From Lewinella sp. LCG006 (GTDB taxonomy: Bacteria > Bacteroidota > Bacteroidia > Chitinophagales > Saprospiraceae), in NCBI RefSeq assembly GCF_040784935.1, contig NZ_CP160680.1, positions 6,243,802 to 6,307,801 on the forward strand: a DNA stretch of 64,000 bases, given 5' to 3'. Position 1 is the stretch's first letter, and each line of letters starts with the position of its first letter. Position numbers and translations under genes: made by a program. Shown here one piece after another: positions 53,590 through 62,403 of the stretch. Below the pieces are notes generated by a model. That model was not told the DNA's origin. It worked only from the letters and a program-made list of their open reading frames with translations, and did no database searches.

Positions 53590-54219
53590 ATGAAACCATT
53601 CATCATTGGCATTACTGGCGGCAGTGGATCCGGCAAAACGACTTTTATTCGTTCCTTGCGGGAGCACTTCTCCGAAGAACAGCTTTGTGTGATCTCACAG
53701 GATGATTACTATCTTCCCCGTGAAGAACAAGAAAGTGACCCTATGGGCATCACTAACTTTGATCTACCGCAGTCTATAGACAAGAAAGCGTTCATCAAAG
53801 ATGTAGGGCGGCTCATTAAAGGAGAAATTGTAGAACGGCAGGAGTATACCTTTAATAATGAAAAGGCGACTCCCCAAATGCTGACCTTTCGCCCTACTCC
53901 TATTATAATAGTAGAAGGGCTCTTCGTCTTCCATTTTCGCAAAATGCGCGAGCAACTTGATCTAAAGATCTACCTCCACGCCAAGGAAAACCTGAAGGTA
54001 ATCCGCAGAATAAAAAGAGACCGGGTAGAACGTAATTATCCTCTGGAAGATGTACTCTACCGCTACGAAAACCACGTCTTACCTGCCTTCGAAAAATACA
54101 TCAAACCCTATCAGGACGAAGCTGATCTGATCATCAACAACAATGTCCAGCTTCACATGGGGCTGCGCGTCGTGCAAGGGTTCCTGGATCACTATATTGC
54201 TAACAATAGCAAATCCTAA
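53590..54219 (+). CDS. udk: Uridine kinase
   Basis: Phosphorylates uridine and cytidine with ATP or GTP in pyrimidine salvage. 209 residues with P-loop GITGGSGSGKTTF near residue 6, ISQDDYYLPRE carrying the base-specificity Tyr and Asp, NFDLPQSID, and IIVEGLFVFHFRKMREQLDLKIYLHAKENLKVIRRIKRDRVER as the lid. The stop overlaps the convergent beta-propeller gene by four bases. Confidence 0.94.
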   Translation: MKPFIIGITGGSGSGKTTFIRSLREHFSEEQLCVISQDDYYLPREEQESDPMGITNFDLPQSIDKKAFIKDVGRLIKGEIVERQEYTFNNEKATPQMLTFRPTPIIIVEGLFVFHFRKMREQLDLKIYLHAKENLKVIRRIKRDRVERNYPLEDVLYRYENHVLPAFEKYIKPYQDEADLIINNNVQLHMGLRVVQGFLDHYIANNSKS

Positions 54220-55109
54220 TCGGCTACAATAGCGATCTTCAAGTCCGGGCTGATCGCCAGGCGAGAAATATTGGAGATATTATAGTAACGCAGATCAGCA
54301 ATTTCTATCCAGTCTTCGTCACGGAAACGGTTGAATTTGTAGAGTTTACTACCACGCCCCATGATGTAAGAGCCATCGGGCAAAACGGCAAAATCCTCTA
54401 CGCCTCCAAGGCTAGAGATAATTGGTTGTGGGGTGATATTGCCTCGACGATAAAGTGAAACCTCCATAATTTGCCAAGCACCTGCCTCGTTGCGTTGCAC
54501 AAATGACAAATTACCATTGGGCAGTTTCCTGATACAGCGCCCTACATCGGTGGCCAGAGGAATAAGTTCATCCGTGTCCACATTTGCCAGAGCTAGATAG
54601 CTAGGGTTGTCCACAACGAAGACCGCTACTTCCTTACTGTTGATCCAACAATAATAACCAATCCCTTGCAGGTACTTGAAAACGGGTTTGCCGTTGGTCA
54701 GACGATCTATGGGGAATTGCCATAAACGGATGACGGTATCGCGCCCAATATATTCCTGACGAATCGCCGAGAAATTATAGAAATCAGGCATTCTAGAGGG
54801 AGAGAACTCGCCTTCAGCGGTTTCGGTTACCCGTAATTTGGTTCGGTCTCTCAAGTTCAACAAATACAACTCTGGCTGCTGCATGGAAGGCAGCTGAGAC
54901 GAGATATACAACTCATCATTCGTAAAGAAGGAAGGTTGATTATTGTATCCGTCAGCATTAAAGGCAGTGAGGTACTGAGGCTGATGGAATTCAAAAACGC
55001 TATCAGATACCTGCTTCATGTTGAAGAGGTAGATATTAGACTGAGGCAGTTGAGCAAATACTGAAAAGCCACAAAAAATAGATACGAAGAAAAAGATGTA
55101 CTTCGTCAT
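54216..55109 (-). CDS. Exported TolB-like beta-propeller protein
   Basis: 297 residues from the ATG at 55109, starting with signal peptide MTKYIFFFVSIFCGFSVFAQ. The body consists of repeated four-strand units (for example NQPSFFTNDELYISSQLPSMQQPELYLLNLRDRTKL and RKLPNGNLSFVQRNEAGAWQIMEVSL) typical of six-bladed TolB-like propellers. Role unknown; likely periplasmic binding. Its promoter is at 55128. Confidence 0.75.
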   Translation of the reverse strand: MTKYIFFFVSIFCGFSVFAQLPQSNIYLFNMKQVSDSVFEFHQPQYLTAFNADGYNNQPSFFTNDELYISSQLPSMQQPELYLLNLRDRTKLRVTETAEGEFSPSRMPDFYNFSAIRQEYIGRDTVIRLWQFPIDRLTNGKPVFKYLQGIGYYCWINSKEVAVFVVDNPSYLALANVDTDELIPLATDVGRCIRKLPNGNLSFVQRNEAGAWQIMEVSLYRRGNITPQPIISSLGGVEDFAVLPDGSYIMGRGSKLYKFNRFRDEDWIEIADLRYYNISNISRLAISPDLKIAIVAD

Positions 55110-55127
55110 AGGTGAATTTCTTTTCCC

Positions 55128-55158
55128 CAAATGTAGCATATCCACTGGTATTTGAAAA
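55128..55158 (-). promoter_or_regulatory. Promoter of the beta-propeller gene
   Basis: On the minus strand TTTT (55158-55155), 19 bases, then TACATTTG (55135-55128) fits the Bacteroidota promoter with a slightly weak -33 box. It is 19 bases upstream of the chosen start codon. Confidence 0.6.
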
Positions 55159-55286
55159 GTCGATGGTACATTAATGACAATTTTCTATCTTATCAAGCAG
55201 TAAAAACGACTTGTCTTGTAAGAATTCGATTAATGATGATGACCATTTTAATCTATATTTGCCAACAATACATAAGTTAGTACACT

Positions 55287-56333
55287 ATGTCAACAGATCA
55301 GGGAAAACCCGTTGGAGTGATTGGTGGAGGTAGTTTTGGCACTGCAATAGCTAATCTTCTTGCCTACAATACAGATGTAATTTTGTATGTAAGGAAGGAA
55401 GAGGTCGTCAAGGAAATCAACCAAAGGCAAGAACGTCATGGTATCATTTTACCCGAAAGGGTAACAGCGACCAACGACCCGGCAGAAATAGCAGCCCGCT
55501 GCCATCTCTTGTTCCCCGTTGTGCCTTCGAGTGGTTTTCGCTCCATGATGCGCGACATGGCCCCTTATTTGAAGCCTTATCATATCTTGATTCACGCGAC
55601 AAAGGGCTTTGATGTTCACGGCATTTCTGAGGCGGAGATTCCCCAGAAAGGCATAACCCGAAGTTCTATCAGTACCATTTCGGAAGTTATCCGGCAAGAA
55701 AGTGTCGTCGTGCGCTTGGGTTGCCTGTCTGGGCCCAACCTGGCTAAAGAAATTCTGGAAGGTCAACCCACCGCCACGCTGATTGCCAGCAAATTCGACG
55801 AAGTCATTTCCGCGGGGAAGGCGGCGCTGAGTAGTCCTATTTTTCATGTTTTTGGTTCGTATGACTTATTAGGAGCGGAATTGGCGGGCGCACTAAAAAA
55901 CACCATTGCCCTCGGTTCGGGTTTACTAAAAGGATACGGATTAGGTAAAAATATTCAGGCCATGCTACTCACCAGGGGCTTGATGGAGATGGTCTATTTT
56001 GGCAAAGCCATGGGCTCTGAAGCCGAAGCATTTTTCGGTACTGCGGGTATTGGTGATCTAATTGCGACAGCAACCAGTAAAAAGAGTCGCAACTATACTT
56101 TCGGCTTCCGCATCGGAAGTGGAGAGTCGCTGGAACAGGTATCTAGTACGATGCCAGAATTAGCGGAAGGGGTGAGAACTTTAATGATCACCCGCCACCT
56201 GGCTAAGCACTACAAACTACGCGTTCCTATTACCGAAATGCTCTATCGAATCGTTTTTGAAGACTTCCCTATCCAAAAAGCAATGGATTACCTCATGACT
56301 TTCCCGTACGATGTTGACGTTGATGTCCTCTAA
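55287..56333 (+). CDS. gpsA: Glycerol-3-phosphate dehydrogenase, NAD(P)-dependent
   Basis: Reduces dihydroxyacetone phosphate to glycerol-3-phosphate for lipid synthesis. 348 residues: N-terminal Rossmann motif GVIGGGSFGTAIANLL, then LSGPNLAKEI near 145-155, the substrate lysine in AELAGALKNTIALGSGLLKGYGLGKN (about 190-215), and GTAGIGDLIATATSKKSRNYTFG in the helical C-terminal domain. A -7-like box TATATTTG lies at 55254-55261. Alone in its direction and followed by YfhO. Confidence 0.96.
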   Translation: MSTDQGKPVGVIGGGSFGTAIANLLAYNTDVILYVRKEEVVKEINQRQERHGIILPERVTATNDPAEIAARCHLLFPVVPSSGFRSMMRDMAPYLKPYHILIHATKGFDVHGISEAEIPQKGITRSSISTISEVIRQESVVVRLGCLSGPNLAKEILEGQPTATLIASKFDEVISAGKAALSSPIFHVFGSYDLLGAELAGALKNTIALGSGLLKGYGLGKNIQAMLLTRGLMEMVYFGKAMGSEAEAFFGTAGIGDLIATATSKKSRNYTFGFRIGSGESLEQVSSTMPELAEGVRTLMITRHLAKHYKLRVPITEMLYRIVFEDFPIQKAMDYLMTFPYDVDVDVL

Positions 56334-56375
56334 TTTTATTTATCTTGCGGGTCTATTTTATTGAAAAACTATAAC

Positions 56376-58865
56376 ATGCGTTTCAACCTATCCACCTTTT
56401 TGCCACATCTGGCTGCCTTAGGTATTTTTATTGCGGCTTCCGTCTTTTATTTTGCTCCTCAGTTCTCTGGAAAAATCATAGAACAAGGCGACGTAATGAG
56501 CTACCGTGGCATGTCACAAGAGCTACGTGCTTACAAGGAAGCAACTGGAAAAGAGGCTTTGTGGACCAACGCTATGTTTGGGGGAATGCCGGCCTACCAA
56601 ATCAACACAATCAGCAGTGGTAACTATGTCAAAAAGTTGGAGCAAGTTGCTCGCATGTTTATCAAGCCACCCGCAGGCCAGTTTATCGCGGCGATGGTAT
56701 GTTTTTATATCCTAATGGTTTTATTAGGTGTAAATCCCTGGCTCAGCGTTATTGGAGCCATCGCCTTTGGTTTTGCTACCAACAACCTGGTCCTTTATGA
56801 AGCAGGGCACGAGACCAAATTACGTACCATTTCGTACCTTCCGCTGGTGGCCAGTGGTATGCTATTGGCTTTCCGAAAACGCTATCTCCTTGGGTGTATC
56901 TTATTTGGTATTGGTTTGGGAATGGACCTTGCTGCCAATCACGTGCAGATGACTTACTACTTCTTTATCACTGTTTTGATATGGGGAGTAGCAGAGTTGA
57001 TCACCAATATAAAAAATCAGACCCTCCCTCACTTTGGCAAGGCTGCAGTAGCACTCATCATTGGCGGTCTGTTAGCACTAGGATCTGCGGCCTCTAACCT
57101 CTGGGTCACCTATGAATACGCCCAGGATACGATGCGTGGTGAACCAATTCTGGAACAAGAAAGCAATGCGGGGCCTACTTCTAGCAGCGAAGTCAATGGT
57201 CTGGACTGGGATTATGCCATGCAGTGGAGCAACAATACCCTGGATGTTTTCGCTGGCTTTATTCCTGGTGTTGTTGGTGGTGGGTCCGTACAACCAACTA
57301 CGAGTGATTCTCCTTATGGACAAACTTTGCGCAGACTGGGCGCGGGACAGGGTAAAACGTTCGATGCGCCGCTTTATTGGGGAGGCCTACCTTTCACAAG
57401 TGGCCCCATCTACTTTGGAGCCATAATGGTATTTTTCTTCCTGATGGGATTGTTTCTCGTAGAGGGGCCCGTCAAGTGGTGGTTAGGCCTTGGTACGCTC
57501 TTCACTATCCTCCTTTCGATGGGTAACAATTTGGAAGGATTTAATCATTTCATTTTTGACTACTTCCCGTTATACAACAAGTTCCGAACGCCTAATTCGG
57601 TACTCAGTGTGACCTCCCTACTGATCCCAATTCTTGCCATATTGGCATTGAACGAAATTTTCAGTGGAAAAGCGGATAAAGCAAAAACACTCAAAGCACT
57701 GGCCATTGGAGGAGGAATAAGTGTGGCCATTGCCTTGTTCTTTGTGGTAGTAGGCCCAGGCATGTTTGATTTTGTGAATCCGCGTGATGCTCAGCAATTT
57801 GGGCAAGCAGATCCTCAAGTCATCCAATCACTGATGACCGCCCTGGCGGATACCCGCGCAGACTTGATGCGTTCTGATGCTATACGAAGCCTGATTCTCG
57901 TGGTCTTGTCTGCAGGTATGGTTTACTTCTTCCTTCAGGATAAAATAAAAATGGTGCCCGTCATCATTGGCCTGGGGGTATTGACGGTTTTTGATCTCTT
58001 TGGCGTAGGGATGCGCTATCTCAACCAAGATGACTTCAAAAGACCCACTTCTGTTGGTCAATACTTTGCACCACGCCCGGTGGATCAGCAGATTCTACAA
58101 GACAAGGATCCTCACTACCGGGTATATGATGCCACCATCAATACCTTCAACTCAGCCCAGCCCTCTTACCACCATAAAACGATTGGTGGTTATCATGCGG
58201 CCAAGCTTCAGCGTTTTCAGGATTTAATTGATCGACATATTACACGTGGCAATCAGGCCGTGCTCAACATGTTGAACACCAAATACTTTATTGTCCCTGG
58301 CCCTGATGGCCAACCTGCGGTTCAGCAAAATCCCGGAGCATTTGGGAATGCCTGGCTCGTAGATTCTATTGTAGTGGTCCCCAATGCCAATGTTGAGATT
58401 GATGGGTTGGAATACCTGCCACTTGATCACGCGGCAGTGGTCAATCAGGAATTTGATGATTACGTAAAAACACTCCAACCTACGGGCCAGGGAGCCGTCC
58501 GCCTGAAAGAATACCGCCCCGATCGTTTGACTTACGAAAGTAATGCCGCTCAAGAAGAACTTGCTGTTTTTTCAGAAATCTGGTATGGACCAAACAAAGG
58601 TTGGCAAGCTTATATCGACGGTCAACCCGTTGAGCATATTCGGGTAAACTATGCCTTACGTGGCCTGAAAATCCCAGAAGGTGTACACGAAATCGTTTTT
58701 GAATTTGCCCCGAGCAAATACTACCTGGGTAAAACGATAGCTACCATCTGTTCCATCACTTTGCTCCTGGCCCTTTTGGGGTATATTGGTTGGATGATTA
58801 AAAACCAAGCACCTGATTTAGTCGCAGAAAGAACTACCCAGACGAGCAAAGGCAAGAAGAAGTAG
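56376..58865 (+). CDS. YfhO-family membrane protein
   Basis: 829 residues from the ATG at 56376 (an in-frame TTG precedes it). About 12-13 transmembrane helices in a GT-C-like arrangement with the early loop QGDVMSYRGMSQELRAYKEATGKEALWTNAMFGGMPAYQI, the acidic residue position of lipid-dependent glycosyltransferases, and a C-terminal soluble domain (about 580-780; VFSEIWYGPNKGWQAYIDGQPVEHIRVNYALRG) typical of YfhO. It may glycosylate lipids or polymers; the reaction is not established. Confidence 0.88.
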   Translation: MRFNLSTFLPHLAALGIFIAASVFYFAPQFSGKIIEQGDVMSYRGMSQELRAYKEATGKEALWTNAMFGGMPAYQINTISSGNYVKKLEQVARMFIKPPAGQFIAAMVCFYILMVLLGVNPWLSVIGAIAFGFATNNLVLYEAGHETKLRTISYLPLVASGMLLAFRKRYLLGCILFGIGLGMDLAANHVQMTYYFFITVLIWGVAELITNIKNQTLPHFGKAAVALIIGGLLALGSAASNLWVTYEYAQDTMRGEPILEQESNAGPTSSSEVNGLDWDYAMQWSNNTLDVFAGFIPGVVGGGSVQPTTSDSPYGQTLRRLGAGQGKTFDAPLYWGGLPFTSGPIYFGAIMVFFFLMGLFLVEGPVKWWLGLGTLFTILLSMGNNLEGFNHFIFDYFPLYNKFRTPNSVLSVTSLLIPILAILALNEIFSGKADKAKTLKALAIGGGISVAIALFFVVVGPGMFDFVNPRDAQQFGQADPQVIQSLMTALADTRADLMRSDAIRSLILVVLSAGMVYFFLQDKIKMVPVIIGLGVLTVFDLFGVGMRYLNQDDFKRPTSVGQYFAPRPVDQQILQDKDPHYRVYDATINTFNSAQPSYHHKTIGGYHAAKLQRFQDLIDRHITRGNQAVLNMLNTKYFIVPGPDGQPAVQQNPGAFGNAWLVDSIVVVPNANVEIDGLEYLPLDHAAVVNQEFDDYVKTLQPTGQGAVRLKEYRPDRLTYESNAAQEELAVFSEIWYGPNKGWQAYIDGQPVEHIRVNYALRGLKIPEGVHEIVFEFAPSKYYLGKTIATICSITLLLALLGYIGWMIKNQAPDLVAERTTQTSKGKKK

Positions 58866-58887
58866 ACAAATTGCATAATGCTATAGA

Positions 58888-58973
58888 CCCTGCCTGCCCG
58901 TGAGGCACGGCCGAGCAGGCAGGGATTGAAAGGATTAGACAGATTTGTACGGATTTTAATAGCTGTACAAATC
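58888..58973. repeat. Two inverted repeats after the YfhO gene
   Basis: CCCTGCCTGC (58888-58897) pairs with GCAGGCAGGG (58915-58924), and GATTTGTAC (58942-58950) pairs with GTACAAATC (58965-58973). The pair probably ends the YfhO transcript; neither is followed by a clear T-run. They sit beside a family B repeat, making a palindrome-rich gap. Confidence 0.55.
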
Positions 58974-59014
58974 CTGTTCTATCCGCTCAATCCACGGCCT
59001 ATCCTGTTTTATTA

Positions 59015-59174
59015 GACTTGTTCTGCCGGGGCAGTTTGGTGGGAAAATTGATGCATTATCGACCACGCGAAGCCTTTTTTGAGGAGCTTAGCCATAGCTA
59101 AGTGACTTAAAAAAGGCACAGTGTGGGAAGATAAGGCGCGATTTGCCCCCGAAATGATCCCGGCAGAACAAGTC
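59015..59174 (+). repeat. MITE-like palindromic repeat family B, copy 2
   Basis: 160 bp, same orientation as the copy at 40711, five differences. Two of them (T to C in the left end and A to G in the right end) keep the terminal pairing, giving GCCGGG / CCCGGC. TATTA lies on both sides (59010-59014 and 59175-59179), possibly a target duplication. No coding frame. Confidence 0.85.
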
Positions 59175-59224
59175 TATTAGTTATCCGTGCTTTTGCCGCA
59201 CTAATTCGGGGCATTAAAACCCGC

Positions 59225-59989
59225 CTACCACTCCCCTATTTGATAGGCATCTGCCGACTCAAAAACCTTATCGGGTACATTTTCAAAAACACCAATATCG
59301 GTGAGTTGTCCGCGGCCACGGTCACCGGAAAGGAGAATTTTGCCAAAGGTATTGTAGCCAGCCCATGGCGTAGTAAAGCGAGGATTTTCATCACTAAATT
59401 GCGTAAAAAACGACCATGATGTAATCAATTTAGAGTCATTGTTGATTTTCACCCAATACTTGTTTTCCGGTGTATCTCCTACCCCTTCAAAGGTAAGTTG
59501 CAGGGTGTGCTCTGTGGTATCGCCACTGGTTTCTTCTCCCAGGTATTTAAGGGTCACACCAGAATCTTTTAGTTTATAAGGCATCACCAGCCAGTAAGCA
59601 TCATTGATCCAAATGCTCTTGGCGCGTTCGCTGTATTTTGCGATGCTATCTGGCTCCACCAGGTAGGCACCATCCCGCCAAATTTTTCCTGTCCCGGTAT
59701 TAATATTCACCAGGTAAACTTCATCACTATCCGTAAAATCAATGCGTACCCGGCCAGTCCATTTGTCCCATAACAGGGTTCGGCGGCCAAAGAAGGTCCA
59801 GCGTAAAAAACGGGTATTGTCCCAGGCCGTTCGGCCTCCCATGCTTTCCATCACCTCATCGGCCAATGCTATCGCCCGCTGATCGGAAGCAGTCAGGTTA
59901 AATCCCTCCGCTGGAGGGTTGGCAGATTGGGCAAAGGAGAGGGTATACAGACAGAAGAAAAGGGAAATGGAAACAAATATGGTTTTCAT
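59225..59989 (-). CDS. Exported protein of unknown function
   Basis: 254 residues from the ATG at 59989, starting with signal peptide MKTIFVSISLFFCLYTLSFAQS. The mature part begins ALADEVMESMGGRTAWDNTRFLRWTFFGRRTLLWDKW and is beta-rich, recalling LolA/LppX-like lipoprotein-carrier folds that many Bacteroidota proteins of this size share. No family is certain. It faces a shared terminator with the HhH gene upstream and ends in an intergenic region with repeats. Confidence 0.7.
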   Translation of the reverse strand: MKTIFVSISLFFCLYTLSFAQSANPPAEGFNLTASDQRAIALADEVMESMGGRTAWDNTRFLRWTFFGRRTLLWDKWTGRVRIDFTDSDEVYLVNINTGTGKIWRDGAYLVEPDSIAKYSERAKSIWINDAYWLVMPYKLKDSGVTLKYLGEETSGDTTEHTLQLTFEGVGDTPENKYWVKINNDSKLITSWSFFTQFSDENPRFTTPWAGYNTFGKILLSGDRGRGQLTDIGVFENVPDKVFESADAYQIGEW

Positions 59990-60045
59990 AGTTCTTATTG
60001 AATAAAATAAATATCCCAACAGCAATACAGTAGGCATTGTTTTGA

Positions 60046-60092
60046 ATAAAAAATCCCTGGCACTCCATTCGGAACACCAGGGAATTTTTTTT
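60046..60092 (-). terminator. Terminator after the HhH gene
   Basis: On the minus strand TCCCTGG (from 60083) pairs with CCAGGGA (to 60054), flanked by T-runs on both strands (AAAAAA at 60048-60053 and TTTTTTTT at 60085-60092), so it is a bidirectional-type terminator for the gene ending at 60115. Confidence 0.8.
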
Positions 60093-60114
60093 AACCGTTT
60101 TTGATCTGAACTAC

Positions 60115-61107
60115 TTACTTAGCAGGATTCTTCCCTCCGGAGAGAAAATCCTGGTAAGTTTTGAGTTCATCCCACTTGCCGGCAGCAGCCAGACTGGCTT
60201 GCTTCGCCCAGGTAGAAGGATCAGCTAAGCGATAACGATCACCGGCCTTATCCAAGACCTCTTGTAGTGTGCTTTGTGCAGCGGCGGCCAAATCAGACCA
60301 ATTGTTGATACCTGCTTCTTTCAAAAGACCTTCGATTTTTGGTCCAATTCCTTCTACGATCTTCAGATCTTCAGGATTGTTAGAGAAGCCAAGCTTTTTC
60401 AAGATCAATTTCTGCACTTTGGATGGAGATTCAAAGTCGCCTTTGTTTTCTACGCCAGCATCCAGGAATTGTTGGTATTCGATCAATTCGTCCCACTTGC
60501 CTTCATGGGCTAATTTTGCTTGTTGTGGCCAGGTTGCAGGATTCGCCAAGCTGTACCGTGAGCCCGCAGCATCAAGGATCTCCTGAATACGTTCTACCGA
60601 AGTACCCGCCAAAGCAGCCCAATCCTTGATTCCTCCGTCTTTCATCAAACCTTCGATCTTGGGCCCAACACCTTCTACAATCTGGAGGTTGTCTGTACCG
60701 AGAATACTGGCATAATTTACCCCACCAGCATCGCCATCGCGAGAAGCAGCTGCACCCGCAGCAAATCCAAGCGCTGTACCACCACCGTCGCCATGAACAG
60801 CCGCCTGGGCAGCCATAGCGGCCTTATCGGATTCACACTTGTTCAACTGGCCACGCAAATGCGTGTTGTGCTTGTTGGCTTCATCCAGTTGATACTTTAG
60901 ACTGGCCATATCCTTTTCCGCATTGGTCAGTTGTGCATGAAGCCCATCGCGTTCGATGGACAAACGATCAATTTCGTCTTGTTTGCCTTTACAAAAAAGG
61001 AAGTGATGCAAGAGGGCACCGAGTAAAAATGCACCGAGGGTCCACAAAAGCCACCAAAAGCAGATCCAGGAGCAGCAGCCTGTGTCAAGTAATATTATAT
61101 TAGACAT
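60115..61107 (-). CDS. Membrane protein with tandem helix-hairpin-helix repeats
   Basis: 330 residues: one N-terminal transmembrane helix (FWWLLWTLGAFLLGALLHHFLF), a coiled coil (about 45-95) and two copies of a 75-residue module. Each module has an HhH with LQIVEGVGPKIEGLMKDGGI or LKIVEGIGPKIEGLLKEAGI, then WPQQAKLAHEGKWDELIEYQQFL or WAKQASLAAAGKWDELKTYQDFL. The modules resemble DUF4332-type HhH domains. DNA binding at the membrane is plausible but not demonstrated. Probably co-transcribed with the OmpA gene 24 bases upstream. Confidence 0.8.
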   Translation of the reverse strand: MSNIILLDTGCCSWICFWWLLWTLGAFLLGALLHHFLFCKGKQDEIDRLSIERDGLHAQLTNAEKDMASLKYQLDEANKHNTHLRGQLNKCESDKAAMAAQAAVHGDGGGTALGFAAGAAASRDGDAGGVNYASILGTDNLQIVEGVGPKIEGLMKDGGIKDWAALAGTSVERIQEILDAAGSRYSLANPATWPQQAKLAHEGKWDELIEYQQFLDAGVENKGDFESPSKVQKLILKKLGFSNNPEDLKIVEGIGPKIEGLLKEAGINNWSDLAAAAQSTLQEVLDKAGDRYRLADPSTWAKQASLAAAGKWDELKTYQDFLSGGKNPAK

Positions 61108-61131
61108 GATTATTTTTTTTAAGTAGTGAAA

Positions 61132-61986
61132 TTATTTACCAGAGCGAATGAGTTTCACAACTGCCCTCCGGTTTCTACGATGTGCCTCATCGGTATCTCC
61201 ACTATCATAGAGCTGTGTTTCCCCTTTAAAGGCAACCGAAATTTGAGCGGCATCTACGCCTCTGCTTACCAGCATTGCCTTTACACGTTCTGCTCGTTTA
61301 CGGCTGTAACGCATATTTTCATCGGCATCTCCTGGTTGAGAAGCATGACCAGTCACTTCTACCCGGTCTGATGGATTGGCTTTAAGATAGGCCGCCAATT
61401 CATCGAGGTAGGCAATCACCGTAGCTTCCTCGATAGCACGATCCGAAGCATTCGGGAATAAAATAATCTTCTCGTCGGCTGAAATAGTAATGACTTCTGC
61501 TTCATTCAGGTTACCATCCACTAGCCAACGCGTATTTGCTGCCAGGAAATAACCGTCTCCAACAGCGGAATCATCTTCAACAAGACGAGCCACAGGTCGC
61601 ATTCGGTCTTTTGGAATGTAAGGCGATAGCAATTCTATGGTTTTGGCAGCACGGGCAAATCCCATGTTTTCGTAACCATCAGGAGCGGTTTCAGAAGCAT
61701 AGTAAATACCCTCTACTTCGAGCATTTTACCGTCTTCCATACCGGCCAGAATAGCATTCTTCCAGGAGGTAAATTGATCAGTCGTGTCAACCGCGGCATA
61801 ACCAAGTTTAGAATCTACAGGGTACCTCGTCACGGAGGTTTCTGCGGGTGGTGGTGTTACTTCCTCAGTAGTCGTTTCCGTAGTACAAGCTGTACAACAA
61901 TTGTCTTTGACGCAAGTACGAAAAGTAATTACGGAAAACGCTAACCAAGCCAGCAACATGATTAACCACTTCATAAGTGTGGACAT
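61132..61986 (-). CDS. OmpA-family outer-membrane protein
   Basis: 284 residues: N-terminal hydrophobic helix (KWLIMLLAWLAFSVITF), then CVKDNCCTACTT, a cysteine-rich stretch that could contain a lipoprotein acylation site or disulfides. The C-terminal OmpA domain (about 175-282) has DRVEVTGHASQPGDADENMRYSRKRAERVKAMLVSRGVDAAQISVAFKGE, the peptidoglycan-binding signature. Starts possible at 61986 or the internal MKWL ATG. Pairs with the HhH gene. Confidence 0.88.
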   Translation of the reverse strand: MSTLMKWLIMLLAWLAFSVITFRTCVKDNCCTACTTETTTEEVTPPPAETSVTRYPVDSKLGYAAVDTTDQFTSWKNAILAGMEDGKMLEVEGIYYASETAPDGYENMGFARAAKTIELLSPYIPKDRMRPVARLVEDDSAVGDGYFLAANTRWLVDGNLNEAEVITISADEKIILFPNASDRAIEEATVIAYLDELAAYLKANPSDRVEVTGHASQPGDADENMRYSRKRAERVKAMLVSRGVDAAQISVAFKGETQLYDSGDTDEAHRRNRRAVVKLIRSGK

Positions 61987-62350
61987 AAGTGTGGTAGTTA
62001 GTAATTAAAAAAGTATAATTCGAACTAACCAACAGCCAGAAGAAAATAAAGGAAATTCTATCTTGATCTCGTGCGAGGTTAGTTGATCATCCGTTTTGTT
62101 CAATCTTTGTTGGGACTATAAGTCAGGAAAAAGTCACGGTCAGACAACACTTCAATGAAGTTTCTCCAAGCAATCGCTTGTTCAGGTAAATTTAATTGGA
62201 GAAATCAACAAAAACGAAATATTTGTCTACTTTTTGACACAAAAGAAGTTTAAAAATTCAAATAATTCAAAAACTGCACGATTTTCAAGAAGAACAATTT
62301 TCAAATCAGTTCCCTCGTAATAATTGCTTAAGGAAGTCCATAATTCTCCC
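61987..62350. other. Intergenic region before ffh
   Basis: About 360 bases with no convincing frame on either strand, AT-rich (poly-T and poly-A near 62215-62270). Apart from the promoter at 62351 I see nothing in it that I can name; it probably carries the promoter of the minus-strand OmpA gene. Confidence 0.4.
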
Positions 62351-62380
62351 TTCGAATCCCGGAAGAAATACGTATATTTG
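62351..62380 (+). promoter_or_regulatory. Probable ffh promoter
   Basis: TTCG at 62351-62354, an 18-base spacer, and TATATTTG at 62373-62380, an exact TAnnTTTG -7 box. The start codon is 23 bases after the box. Confidence 0.65.
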
Positions 62381-62403
62381 CGGCCCTAAATAAGAGCGAA
62401 GAT

